Below are positions 11,564 through 25,393 of a DNA stretch of 64,000 nucleotides, one piece after another. Each line of letters opens with the position of its first letter. Positions within the stretch are counted from its first letter, which is position 1. The stretch covers positions 744,001 to 808,000 of the forward strand of contig JAHLTZ010000008.1 in the NCBI GenBank assembly GCA_025786725.1, given 5' to 3'. The position numbers were made by a program, and so were the translations under genes. A model generated the notes under the pieces. It ran no database searches. It was given only the letters and a program-made list of their open reading frames with translations, and was not told where the DNA came from. The DNA comes from Syncephalis fuscata. Lineage: Eukaryota > Zoopagomycota > Zoopagomycetes > Zoopagales > Piptocephalidaceae.

Positions 11564-14062
11564 CTATCGTGTACGAGATCGCTTATTCTTTACCGCGTAG
11601 AATTGATCCAGCGCAGTTGGTTCTTTATCGGCCTGATCTATATTCTGTTGGCGGTTGGCCCGCTCTTCCTTTTCACGACGTAATCGTTCCTCAATATCAA
11701 GCTATATATTATTAATCGTGTTATTATTAATCGTGTTATTATTAATACTGTATTATTAATGTTACTAATACTGTAACTTACACGTCGTTCATCAACGATA
11801 TTCTTCTTTGTACGGCGCATTTGACGTCTTGTGGCTGAATTACGGCCACGTTTGCGATTCTTTACATCCTTTTTATCTTGGTGAGCAGCAAGCTATAATA
11901 GTATATGTACATATATATATATTGTTTTTAGCTATCGTGATTATTAGGTATTAACTATTGTACTTACCAATGATTCAAATCGTTCTTGATCAACCAATGC
12001 TTGCGGTTTCTTGTCTACTCGACCGATAAAGTTGGGCTCTAACATGATAAGATCTGGTTGAATCTATAGATTGTTTAACAGTGAGTGAATAGTTTATACA
12101 CTAGACTATTAATAAACTTACCTTCTCCAATAGACTATGCACTTCTGTTTCTCGTCGTTGTTTTGCGGTCTGGTATGGATTGGCGGTTAAACTATCAAAG
12201 TTGGGTTCGCCTGATCCTGGTACTACTAGACTGGAAATACCATCGGTACTGCCATAACCAAGTACATCATCATAAGGACAGAATTGGATTGCATTAATGA
12301 TTTGACGAGGTGCCTGGTGATTCATATAGGGCGAGGCTTGTTTTGTTTGGAAAGCATCCTTCCATACCTATAGATGTATATATATATATATATGTGTGTG
12401 TATATATGTATAAATAAGTGATATCAATCTACTATTAAATATACATACCGTTACTGTATTGCCATATCCTACTGCTAATAGACCCATTTGGCTAATATCA
12501 AGTGAGTGGGCGGGTTTAGGCGTGTAATAGTCATGAACTGCTTCAAATTTACGAATATCCCATATCTTTAGTTGACCATCTAATCCTGTGGTGGCCATAT
12601 AACTACATTACATGGTTATTACGTGTGTATTTGATATATTATTATGATTTACTTACTGTCCTGAAGACTGGACAGCTATTGCCGTTACTGGTCCTTTATG
12701 GCATTGCATCTTTACCAGGGAGAGGTAGTGTTAGGACTCCATAGTGTTACAGCACCTATATTTAAATTAGAAAGATATTAATGTATACTTACAACTAACG
12801 CTTACCTTGAGCATGTCCCAAATGGATTACGGCATTGTATGGATTCTGGGCCATGACATTACATTGGCCTAATCCAGTATTAATTTCGGCAACCATTTGA
12901 CCAGTAGATGTGTCGTGGTATTTAAGATAGCCAGATTCATTCTACATATCAACAGCAGGTATATTAATAAATAGACAACATTAATTAAATAATAAATGAC
13001 TTACAACGCTTGTAAGTAAAAAGTGATAAGGAAGGAAATCTAACTTGTGAACATTGCCATGTTTCTTTAAACAATGAATTTCTAAGCCTGTATGATCATA
13101 AATATAAACGTGTTTCTTTTGAGCCACAGCAAACATCGTCTCATTATGAAGCCAGCTATGATAGATACGGTTAATAAAGATTTAAAGTAATACAATTGAC
13201 TTACCATACGTCTCGAACAGTTTCACGTAATTGAAGTTCACAGTTTAATTTACCTGCACGCCAGTCAAATGCAGCAACATGACCACGACGACCACCAATC
13301 AATAAATGACTATTATTCAATATTAAAATGAGTATATATAAATATATCTATCTATCTATCTATATGTAACAATACTTACCGTCCATTACGTGCGTAATCC
13401 AAAGTATATGGTCCAGTTGTATCAAATTTCAAATTAAATATCTAAATAATTGGTATCATTTATGTATTTAGCATTGTTAAATAGTGTCAAATATTATATT
13501 ACCTTATTCTGATTAGCCATATCTAAATGTTGGCCAATTTGATCTTGTGTAAATTTAAATGTTTTCTCCATGCCTTCAGCTTCCAAATAACTATTTATAT
13601 TTTATTAATATACCAAATACCATATAATAAATACTATAATTATAGTAACACTTACCCAACTTCCTCTGTAAGAAGCATTTCCGCTCGTGCTGCTGTCTCG
13701 GCTGCCTCCCGTGCAAATTTATCCATCTTGTTCATAGCACTGCGTAGTCGACCACCTTTTACTGGCTAATACATCAATATTCATTATATCAATTAATTAT
13801 TATTATTAATGACTATATCACTTTTATTTACCTTATTACCGGATTTTACTTGGTTAATACGCTCATATTTGGTTATACGTTCTTGTAATTCCGGGTTCAA
13901 TATCGACGGTTCTGCTGTACCAGTAGTAGACGCTTTCATACCACCACGCTTCTTCATACGATGCTTTTGTTTTGCACCCGTAGATGCACCCGCCTCTCCA
14001 GCCCGTGGTTTCAGTTTATTCACGGCATTCTGCATACCTGATGTACCCTTTTCTGCTGCCAT
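11564..14062 (-). CDS. UTP7: U3 snoRNP / small-subunit processome WD40 protein Utp7 (WDR46, BING4)
   Basis: Nucleolar WD40 protein needed for 18S rRNA processing in the small-subunit processome. I resolve 13 exons: 14062-13832, 13765-13656, 13590-13503, 13441-13380, 13309-13205, 13155-13005, 12941-12806, 12755-12657, 12602-12449, 12367-12122, 12063-11968, 11892-11782, 11701-11564. All phases agree once one base is added in exon 8, giving 575 residues, close to the yeast protein. Markers: basic N-terminus, [47 protein letters not shown], and the C-terminal BING4CT block with PYDDVLGYG and EPNFDSL. At 12715-12716 the reading SPW-stop needs one more C on the plus strand to become [13 protein letters not shown]. 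In a conserved gene of this kind that points to a base-calling error rather than a pseudogene. Confidence 0.95.
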
Positions 14063-14445
14063 CTTTACTTAATAAAAGCTAATAAAAAAGTAATAAATAA
14101 TAAAAAAAAGAAAAAAATCCCTTACTCATTAAATGTACAGTTTATAGATTTATCAGTTTTACATTAAGCGTGTGTTTATCAAGGTGAATGTGTGACTTGT
14201 TCTTCACTTCTATAGTCATACCACACACACACACACATATATATATATTATCTACGTGCCATATCCATCCTTGTTGATGACTGTGATAACTAACCATGAC
14301 TGTAACAGCAATAACAACACAGTAACAGCGCTACTTTCCTTTCATCTTTACATTGTTTAACTTTATTGACACACTCCTCCTTTATCCTACACCTGTTATT
14401 ACACAGTACCGCCATCGTCATCTCTAACTCAGACTACTGTCAGCC
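14063..14445. other. divergent promoter region between UTP7 and PHAF1
   Basis: Head-to-head spacer of 383 bases between two start codons, so it must carry both promoters. It contains a short CA/TA microsatellite at about 14222-14249. No motif is distinctive enough to name. Confidence 0.5.
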
Positions 14446-16349
<1,904 letters not shown>

Positions 16350-17417
16350 CTATAAATATTAATAAAGTTTAAATTTGATTAAATACAATAGATAGCTTGA
16401 TAGATTGATTATTATATGATGCGTCGTAATTAATTGTTATTATTCTTATTCATATCTAATAAAAAGCTATATATTTTGAGTGTCAAAGCAATAGCATGTA
16501 GTTGCTGCTATGTGTAAGTAATCAATATAACCATTTGCCTCCCAATATCACAGTATAAATATCATTTTGTTAGCATCTTTCTTATAATGACCACAAGAAT
16601 GCAAAGCAAAAGAAAGCTAATGATAAAATTAGAAATAGAATTGAAAGTCGGAAACTCGATACAATGCCATAATAAGCTATTCTTTAAGCATGGCCATTGC
16701 TATTCTAAGCTTCCAGTTTCAGGCATAATTTTTTGATATGGTGGAGTACAATATATCAAGTGAACATCAATCAATGCCATTAATTCTCCTTACTTTATTG
16801 ATAGGCAGATACTGTTGATTTGTTTTAATAATATAACTTTAAACTCGTATACACATGTTCTATATTTATTGTGATATTCAAACTAAGCGGTGCTTTATTC
16901 CAAGTGCCATCATCTAAAGCTATGAGCTGTCTTAATCGTTTTTATCTTATAGAAACCATACAATTGCTGGTTATTCGTAATGTGAAACATTAAAATTTGT
17001 GTTTAAATTTACAGCATTTGTACGAGACTTCTTTTGATATTGGCATTTAAAAATAACAACCACACAAAGCTAGCATTAGTGCAACAAACCACGTCTTGCC
17101 CGTTTTGCACTATTCATATATATAGAAACAAAATGCAATTCTAAAAAAATTGTTCCTCAAATTCTATGTTGGAATATCGGAGATTTGCTACTTTTGAATT
17201 ATTTCCATGTGCTTTTTTACAATTTCTTGTTCAAAGCGTGCATGCCATATTTGTCCAACCTTTATAGCAAATATATCGATTATCTTATAGCGTATTTCGC
17301 TATAAATGTCTGCATTTTTAGCAGGTCTGCTTGTTTAACCATCACATCCTATTTCCTCACGTACTAGTTTTATAGAAAGCACAGCCTCTTATTCAACAGC
17401 TCACTTTTGACATAGTC
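16350..17417. other. intergenic, no gene seen
   Basis: AT-rich spacer of about 1.07 kb. It includes a short frame (17185-17367) rich in hydrophobic codons that I do not accept as a gene. The last 100 bases probably hold the promoter of the secreted kinase-like gene. Confidence 0.4.
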
Positions 17418-18444
17418 ATGTTTACAATGAAATCAATTCTTGCTATCACAGCTACTGCGCTTATGCTGGTATCAGCTACTCAAGCCACACCAGTTAATGG
17501 CATGTTTGATTTATTCAAAAATACTGGCAAGTATTTACATTAAATATTCTTGTTTTTAATTAACGGTATTATTCACATAGAACCCAATAAGGGTATAAGC
17601 GATGAATTTAAAAGCACACTTGATATGCATAATATTCAGTTAATAGGCGAAAAAATTATATGGACAATTTATACTATCGTGAAGGAAAACAAAATGGAGA
17701 GCCCATTAGAGTTGCATGTGGAGCAAGGTCAAACGCAGACAATAAGGCTCTTAGATTATACAAGGTAAGTTTATAAGCAATAGATATACAAAACCAATGA
17801 TGCGTATGAACAACAGGATCTAATGGGTAATCATCCATTACATAATGAGGATAGCACTATTTCATTTGCTATACCTAAAACTAGCTTCTTTAACGATAAA
17901 ATCATTTGCTATGTTTTGCCATACTACGATTGTCAAAAGAAATTTGGAGCTATTGCTGAAAAATTTCAAAAAAACAACCACAAGCATAGTAATGCTGATG
18001 AAGACAAAATGTTGCAGTTGTGGAAAAAGATTGCAAAAGGTACGAGCTTCTATTGTTTGTATATATATTATAAACTAAACTGCAATCAGGTTTAAACTAT
18101 TTAAAGAAATTGGGATGGCATGCCCACATGAATATTGATGGTAAATATATCATTGCTTATTAATATTAATATTAATAGTGTTATCAGATATTTGCGTCAA
18201 TCAAGACAAAAGTGGATACAAAATACACTTTCTCCGGTTTAGCCATTCCACTCCAGTAAATAAACGTATAAATGTTCAGAGTGTAAATCGATTTATTATA
18301 AGACACACCATAGAGACTATTGAGCATAATAGGCAACTGGTTTTAATTAGTCTACTTGACGACGGTACGCCAGAGTCAAAAAATATGACTGGAAGTCTAT
18401 TGTACGTTACGCGGTGGCCTGTGGCTTTAATGGCCATCCAATAA
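17418..18444 (+). CDS. secreted kinase-like protein 1 (short, catalytically degenerate)
   Basis: Predicted secreted pseudokinase. A signal peptide (MKSILAITATALMLVSATQA) opens the protein. Exons: 17418-17530, 17600-17764, 17817-18039, 18090-18140, 18179-18444; 272 residues. Exon 2 has an A6 run at 17650-17655; one extra base gives NYMDNLYYREGKQNGEPIRV and makes every exon phase agree. The 51-base fourth exon encodes the segment that in kinases carries the catalytic loop: GLNYLKKLGWHAHMNID. The HxD Asp is replaced (HMN), and the DFG equivalent in YKIHFLRF is lost. The C-terminal lobe is shorter than in the paralogues at 36.5 and 57.0 kb. Family membership rests on shared exon layout plus motif position; overall sequence similarity is low. 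Confidence 0.75.
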
Positions 18445-19643
18445 ATTTCTGTCTCTAACGTTAGAAACAGCTAGACCCGTATAAAACTATAATCGACAGT
18501 ATGCTTCTTGGCCCGATAGCGACGAATAACGTGTCTTAAAATAATCGACATTTCTTAAATAAAATTGTAATGTGTTTTATTTTAATTATTGCATTTTTCT
18601 AATGGCTTTAATATCTTTATTTACTTGTTAATAATCAGCAATGTGTAAATGTTTGATTATACTAACAAAATTTGGCATGTTTTAAACATGTATATATACA
18701 AAATCAAATTAAGGCAACTGAAAGTAGTTTGGTAAATCGTTTCTAATATTTATTTAAATATTGATGATTTTTTACTATAAATCATACACATAATGTAATA
18801 CTAGTTTTTATGTATAATGATAAACAACACCAGCTAATCACTGGTCCAATACATATTATTGTACATCATTACCACTCGATTTATATTATCGCGTTATCAT
18901 ATATGATGTTTTTTCATAAATAAATAACGCAAGCCTCTTTCTTTCGCAAACATTAAAAAACTACAATTAGATAGATAGATAAATAATAATAGATGGACAA
19001 TAATAGATAGACAATAATAGATAGACAATAATAGCTGGTACCTTTAAGGACGACATCCCAAGAAATGCAGCCATGCCACCATGTTAACTTGGTTCACCAA
19101 TACTAGGCATCGTTTATATGGCAAACTTGTATTTTGCACCGTTGTTTATGTGATGTCTACACACATGACGGACCTGTGCACTACGATTCCATTTCCTTGA
19201 ACTTTACCATGTGCTATCACATTATTCATTGGCACCTTCGTATCACCATGTGTGCATCACTCAGTACGCATGGTAATGTTATGCACGCGGCACTCATTTG
19301 CATGCTGTACGTGCCATTATACAGCAAGAGTCGTTTGCTTGCACCATTTCTTTCTCAATAATAACGCTTTCTTTTCTTCTACTATTGCTTTTTCTTCGAT
19401 TACCACTAATACTACAATTATACTACCTCTACACCATCTATCCCCCCCCTACACTACTTCAAAATAATACTACAACTAAGCCTAATACGACATTTATTTC
19501 CTGTATCCTATCATGTTCATTGTAGCAATTGTATAGTATAAGAGATTTAGCAACAATTGCCCTATCATCCCATAGTTACACATAGTAACGCTCCTTCCAT
19601 ATTCTCCCCCTATTCCTTATACCTTTGTCGATAGTTTGCGACC
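18445..19643. other. intergenic and 5' leader of methyltransferase 1
   Basis: AT-rich sequence with a 14-base minisatellite near 18990-19033, then a more balanced, pyrimidine-rich leader with a C8 run around 19441-19448. Small frames at 19134-19525 overlap in different frames and are not supported as genes. Confidence 0.45.
18990..19033. repeat. 14-base minisatellite, about three copies
   Basis: Unit acaataatagatag repeated almost perfectly about three times after a GATA-type tract. Likely variable in copy number. Confidence 0.75.
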
Positions 19644-22163
19644 ATGGGGCAGGTACCCAGTCGAGGGCCATACGATTCAAATCGTCTACTAGCGGCCCGC
19701 TCTCGGTCGCGCTCTCGCGGCTCTCTGCTGTCTAGGTCTTCATCGGCAGCTGTTACCGTAACTTCGAGTGGACCAGAGCAGGTACGCTCATTTCTATCGG
19801 TCGACGAAGATTCGGATACTATTTTTGGCCGGCTAGACCGAGAAGAGAAGCGTGGTAACGAAATCTGGACCGAGCAGTCCATTTATGGATCCATGACTGG
19901 TCATTCTGCAGCCACTGTTCCTACATCGCGCAATGGCTGTTGCAGCTACGGTGCACGATGCAGCCTGGCTTCGGCCAATCCAGCTGCAGCCGTAGATGGA
20001 AAAGCTTCAATGCCAGGCTACGAGAAGCCTGAAGGTACTCGATATCTTCAACACTCAAGTTACCATTGTGAGTGCTCTAACACCGACGACCGTCCACGTC
20101 GTTCTACCCTACCAGGACTATCCTCGTCTTCATCTTCATCCTCCGCCAATACAGCGTTACCCGGTCGATGCTTAATGCGTCCACCTGCTGTGACGGCTGA
20201 ACCATATCGAATGGATCTCACAGAAAGCTCAAACCGTAACCCACGCAACCGTCTTCGTAAGATGGCCAGTCTAGCAAGCAGTTTGCGCAGCTTTGCCATG
20301 GGTAAACGATCAACACCCAGTGTACGTAGTGAGCGCAGCATGGATAGTATTACATCAGATTCATGTGAAGGCCACTCTACACCTACAAAGGATCCCTCGT
20401 CTGGGCTTGTAGTAGTAACGACACCGACACCTATCTACTCCGCTAATGGTTCGGCAAGTAGCTTTGTTGTATCGGCAAATCATGTCGATGCTACATGTAC
20501 CAGCGAGCTTTCTACAATGTGTGCTAGTCCCGTTGATTGGCAGTCTTCAAGTCATGTCCGTTCCTCTTCGTCTAATACTGCTACAACTTCGTTTCCGTTT
20601 ACCGATGTGCTTGAATATGTGCCTGTAAGACGGGGTAGTGTTCAGGAAATGCCATTACGCAAAAAGTGTTCAATTATTGGCAGTTTTCAACGACGTTCAC
20701 CAAAAGACAGTCCACAAATGGGCATTGCCACTGATATTGGTGCAATGAAATCATGTCCGCTTGTGGCCAGTGCATCGTATGATCCAACGATGCAGTGTAC
20801 TACTCGACAAAATTCAATATCGACTGATGGTAAAGGCTCCAAATCCAGGCCAAAACTAAATATTATTACTGAACTAAATCCAAATGTGGTGCAGCTCAAA
20901 AGTCCAGTTCACTGGTTCAGTTTCATTGGGTGCAGGGCCGACGGCGCTGTGATTTTGGTCAAGGTGCCTCGGAAATGCTTCCTGGTGATCAGGACGACGT
21001 TGATTAGTAAGTAGTAATTAGTCGCAATGTTGTATAATACTTACATTTATTTAGTGCCGATCATTTACATGACATTATCTGGTTTATTGCACGTCGTAAC
21101 TACTTTGCTCCTTTATTGTATCCAAAGCGTGTTCTAGACATTGGCTGTGGCAGTGGGACGTGGATGCGCGTAAGTAACATTATAATGTATAGGCATTAAA
21201 TAATCAACTGACCTTTATATAACAATAGGAAATGGCTACAAGCTTTCCTAAAAGCCAATTTACCGGCATCGATTTAGTCGATGTATTTGCGCGTGATCGT
21301 GCTCCTAAAAACTGTCGCTTCCAACTGGCCAATATACTTGATGGCATGCCTTCTTTAGCGGCAAACCATTTTGATTATATTCACCAGCGAATGCTTGTAT
21401 TTAATATTCCAACCGATAGCTACTCAAGCGTATTTGCGAATACCATCGTCTATTACGACCCGGAGGCTTCCTTGAGCTGATGGAGTGTGATATGCAACTA
21501 CAGCCTGCCGGTCCAGTGGGCACACGTCTTAACGCTATGTTACAGATGGTGTGCAACTCGCGTGGTATCAATCTAGATCATGCTGCTTCGCTAGATCAGT
21601 CTATTACCTCTGCTGGTCTACACTGTATCGGTAGAGAAGTACTGCATGTGCCGGTTGGCGCATGGGCCGGCGTAACAGGCGAGATTGTGGCACGAGTACT
21701 TCTTGGCCAAATATTTTCTAATTTTGAAGACTCCTTTTTACGTCTGGGTTTACTTGAAGATTCATCAAAGTTATTTAGCACTGATGCTACTTTTAATACT
21801 AACAATAACAAAAGCGATTTTATCTCAACAACCTATAAAGACAGTAGCGATTTTGGCCTAAGTACAGAAAGCTGGGCCATGCCTGATATGATGACAGCGG
21901 CAACACCAGGAACGTGTCCAACGTCATCAACAGACATATGTGCTACAGGGTTGTCCGGAATGACGCTACATACTGTTTCAGAGGAATCATCGTTAACTTC
22001 GGCAAATTCCGAGTCATCTTCACATATGCCTCAACGTATTCGCTGGGATGCCGAATCACGAGCCGCCAATCTTGCCGATTTACTTGCTCGTTTCACCAAA
22101 GAAGTTGACGATCGACAAACTCATTTATTAATGCATGTTTTTGTAGCACAGAAAAAGGCATAG
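19644..22163 (+). CDS. SAM-dependent class I methyltransferase 1, long disordered N-terminus, possible N-myristoylation
   Basis: Exons 19644-21006, 21055-21169 and 21229-22163; 804 residues with two one-base corrections. MGQVPSRG at the start fits an N-myristoylation sequence, suggesting membrane attachment (inference). About 430 residues of Ser-rich disordered sequence precede the domain. The methyltransferase core has motif I VLDIGCGSGTWM, then GIDLVDVF and a post-I segment DYIHQRM. Frame break 1 lies near 20905-20914 (HWFS should become HWFQFHWVQGRRRCDFGQG), break 2 near 21435-21442 (restoring EYHRLLRPGGFLEL). Both corrections bring it into register with the paralogue at 26936-28403. The substrate is unknown; such proteins are typical fungal orphan methyltransferases. 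A Ser/Thr-rich insertion lies in the C-terminal part. Confidence 0.85.
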
Positions 22164-24109
22164 TATATTATGTGCTTTTGCAAAGCCCCAACACCTACTT
22201 TTTAGAAAATTGTTTTTTTACACTATTGCTATTGCTATGGATTTTCAAACCTTGTTTAATTTCATATTCATTTATTAACTATTCATACTCGATGACTTAC
22301 TTTTAATGTCGTTCATCTTTTATTGTTATTAATCTCATTTTGAGTATTTGAATTTCGATAGTAGCATTTTACACCGGCTATCATTGTTCATTCTTGTTAT
22401 CATGCTCATGTTAATATTATTACGAGTTGACACAGCCTTTAAGGCCATGCAATTTGTTTAAATAAATATACTCTGCACAATAATTAATATTTTAGGTGCA
22501 TTATAAAACAATTTGAAACTATGTACAAATTACATTGTCTCCCATAGCAGTGGTTCATCAGATTGCAATATCTAATGAAGATTTTTTAAACAAATTTAAT
22601 TTTAATTGATTAGTGTTTATATATAATTTCAATAGAAAGAGGTATCACTACTGATAGTAGAACAAATTCAACAAATAGAATATTGGCAAACATATTTAAA
22701 GCAATCGATTGCTATCGACAATAGTTGGTATACTTGCTATAAAAACGCAAGTAAATGGTTTAATTGTAGCTATAGCAATGCATAATAAATGTATTTGCTT
22801 ATTCCGGAAGTTCTAGAGTAATATCAGCATGCATTATACTGTCAAATATCCGTCTTTTCAAAAATAAATGCAAAAAGATTATAATTAGACACACGAGGAA
22901 AAGTGAATAATTATTGTTTTCACGCTTAAGCTTGACAAGATACTAATCACATTTGACTTATACATCGAAATATAATGTATGTTTTTGACGGCCATTACAT
23001 TGTGAATTCGTATTGTATTATAGCTTGGACACTCAAGTATGGCATGTAGCTTACGCTGTGATTTGATAGCCATTAGATTGACCAATATTTAAATTTACAG
23101 TTGTTATAAATTAGCCAGTATATATAAATTCAATTGAATCACTAAACTTATTAGTCATTTTTTTAAAAAAAACACGTAGTTTTTTTTAATAAAAAAAGTC
23201 GAATTTGCCACCAACAAAAATAGTCGCTGTTTTTCTGTGATGTGTGGCAAGATAAGTTTAAAAGAACAGTTATATATAAATATATAAATATAATATTAAT
23301 ATCTTATTAATAACACGTTTAATAATAACGACTTCTAGTGTTCAATGATTTTACTGTTATTTAACTTTACTACTATACTCATTATTTTTTATAATGATAT
23401 TGTATATGCGTTCACTTGTGTGTGGTATTATAATTGTAGGAATGTGTAAAGTGTAGAAAGTTTTAGACCAACTTTAGTATGCACCATGTCATTGAACATT
23501 ACTTTGTGCAATCCAAATATCAATGCAGCCTTTTCACCAAAATTTCATCTAAATTATTTATTACGGCGTTATACAAAATAATTGCTACTGAATTCATTAC
23601 ACGTATAGCAGCGGGGACATCAAACGGCGCAAGAAATCCCAGGACATCAAATGACGATTATAAACTTAATTTATTTGTTATTGGAAACTTTAAACCGCTT
23701 ATCGATGCAATGAATTCTAGGAAGCCATTTGATTTAGCTAAAATTGACTTTGAATATCGTATTACTATCAGTAGCAAAACTGATGTTAGGATTAAATTTC
23801 TTAAAAAATAAAAAAATTAATGGTGAAAGTGAATTTATATACGATTTCTGGTTATAAACAATCTAACAATAAAGAAAACTTGGCGACATCACAATTGTTC
23901 CTCGCAATAAATCATCACATGATATGAGTGGCACATTGCGAAGAAAAAAGACTTATACCGTCCTTCTAATTTGCTTCATGTTGTTAGCGTTGTTGGCGAA
24001 ATCTTAGCTTTTGTTTTCATCATACACACCTTACTTTTCAGTCAGCGTCGCCTTTGACCTTGGGAAATTATCCAACGGTATTTTGTACGTAACAAAATAC
24101 TTAGTACTA
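22164..24109. other. intergenic, no secure gene
   Basis: Long AT-rich stretch. The open frame 23479-23811 (110 codons, no recognisable domain, MNSRKPFDLAKIDFEYRI near its end) could be a fragment of a gene, but I see no splice partners or signal peptide and do not call it. Confidence 0.4.
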
Positions 24110-24691
24110 TGCCGCAGTTCATGAGAGACATGAAATCTACCAGTCAACCCAAATCTAAGCAAGCTACAACTATAGATATAGAGTTTTATATGCGTTAAAT
24201 CTACAGAAACAGAATACTTATCACGACCACCAAAATTATAGAATTATTACGTCGACAAGTATCATTAAATGGCAGTATAGCACCATATGTACCACCAATG
24301 ATAGTTGATGAGAAGCAGTAAAATTATTTGCCACACTTTTTTTTGAAGATGAAATTCATGAACTTGAGACAATATTGACTACACAAACTATAAAAACACA
24401 AAATTACAAGGCACAAACGGAAACACAAATGAAAGCACAAGTAGAACAACTTGAACTGGCATCACGACGACTTGCAGCATTTAAGGATAAATAATATCCA
24501 AACAACTCAATATTACGTTAAATGAACTAATAAGTAATGATAATAACAATGGTAATAATGGTAGTAATTTATTAAATTATTTGATGGCCCAAATAATAAT
24601 TTTTTAAAGCTCGTTTAACTAAGTTGGAAGCATTTCAACATCGATTGGGAGCATTTTACCTGGACCCTGATCTGTTTAAAAATAATTAATT
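24110..24691 (+). pseudogene. decayed or multiply frameshifted coding sequence, coiled-coil-like
   Basis: Protein-like stretches sit in successive frames on the plus strand: MPQFMRDMKSTSQPK, then ELLRRQVSLNGSIAPYVPPM, then AVKLFATLFFEDEIHELETI leading into a charged helix ending LELASRRLAAFKDK, then a poly-Asn segment, then ARLTKLEAFQHRLGAFYLDP before a stop at about 24690. Each join needs a one-base change, none is a good intron. The heptad-like charge pattern suggests a coiled coil. I do not recognise the family. It may be a genuine pseudogene or a real gene damaged by the base errors seen elsewhere. Confidence 0.4.
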
Positions 24692-24883
24692 TATATATTT
24701 GAAGTTATTTTACTTTCACATTTTTTATTTACTCATTTCACTTCCTTTTTAAATATTTTTAAATACAATTAAACATCTATTTATCACTATAAAATGTATA
24801 ATATTACATCCAACATTAATTAATTCATGTGTAATTATCAATACAATAATGTAACTAATTAATTATTTTTATTATTGCTTTAA

Positions 24884-25222
24884 TATATATATATTGTTAT
24901 TTATGATATTGATTGTTCAAAATGCCATTTATTTAGTCAGATTGGCTATAAGGGAAATGACTGTTTAATAGACGACATTTATAATAGTTATATTAATCTT
25001 GAGTTTACATTACAAATATGCCCAAAATGCAATACTAGAATATTAGAAAATAGAAGAGACCATTCAGATGTAATAATCCATATTGTACGTAGATGCAACA
25101 ACAACAAATGCGGAATGACATGGAAGCACAATCATATGGCTTCTATTAATATTCAATCAATCTTTTTATACATGGCTAACAACAATAATAGTCGACCTCA
25201 ATGTTTCAATGAAATTAAATAG
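24884..25222 (+). pseudogene. cysteine-rich zinc-ribbon open frame inside a dispersed repeat
   Basis: An open frame of about 112 codons without an early Met, so it is either an internal exon or a remnant. It carries CSKC and a following C, then CPKCNTRILENRRDHSD, then RRCNNNKCGMTWKHNH. The CPxC...CxxxxC...W pattern is that of zinc ribbons found at the N-terminus of some transposases (IS1595/Merlin type) and other DNA-binding proteins; that link is inference. The reverse-strand copy near 35.5-35.9 kb has the same frame with the first Cys changed to Tyr and Trp to a stop, so the copy here is the better preserved. Confidence 0.4.
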
Positions 25223-25330
25223 TATGCTACATTCTTTAAATTAATAACAATGTTTTAATAAAGAGTAATATAACTATATTGTGCATAACAACGACATGAC
25301 TCTGATTGGAACGAATTTTACTTTGGGAAT
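24925..25330 (+). repeat. dispersed repeat family 1, copy A
   Basis: About 400 bases, matched in inverted orientation by 35478-35890 and, for its right half, by 31690-31870. Shared landmarks are the zinc-ribbon coding part, a block like caacctcaaatgtttcaatg, and a right end like gtaatataactat followed by a gcataacaa block. Confidence 0.75.
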
Positions 25331-25393
25331 TCAAGATGCAGAAGTCATGCTGTTATGTATAACATAGTTATATTACTTTTTATTAAAATATTA
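25250..25393. repeat. long imperfect hairpin (inverted repeat arms of about 50 bases)
   Basis: The left arm (about 25250-25300) and right arm (about 25344-25393) are reverse complements with a few mismatches, centred on a loop of about 43 bases. Each arm contains the same agtaatataactat / atagttatattact core and a TTTTAATA end. It looks like a MITE-like fold-back or a copy A end joined to an inverted partial copy. Confidence 0.7.

Noticed and set aside
23479-23811. 110-codon open frame on the plus strand
   Set aside because: Longer than most chance frames here but without domain, signal peptide or neighbouring exons; left uncalled.
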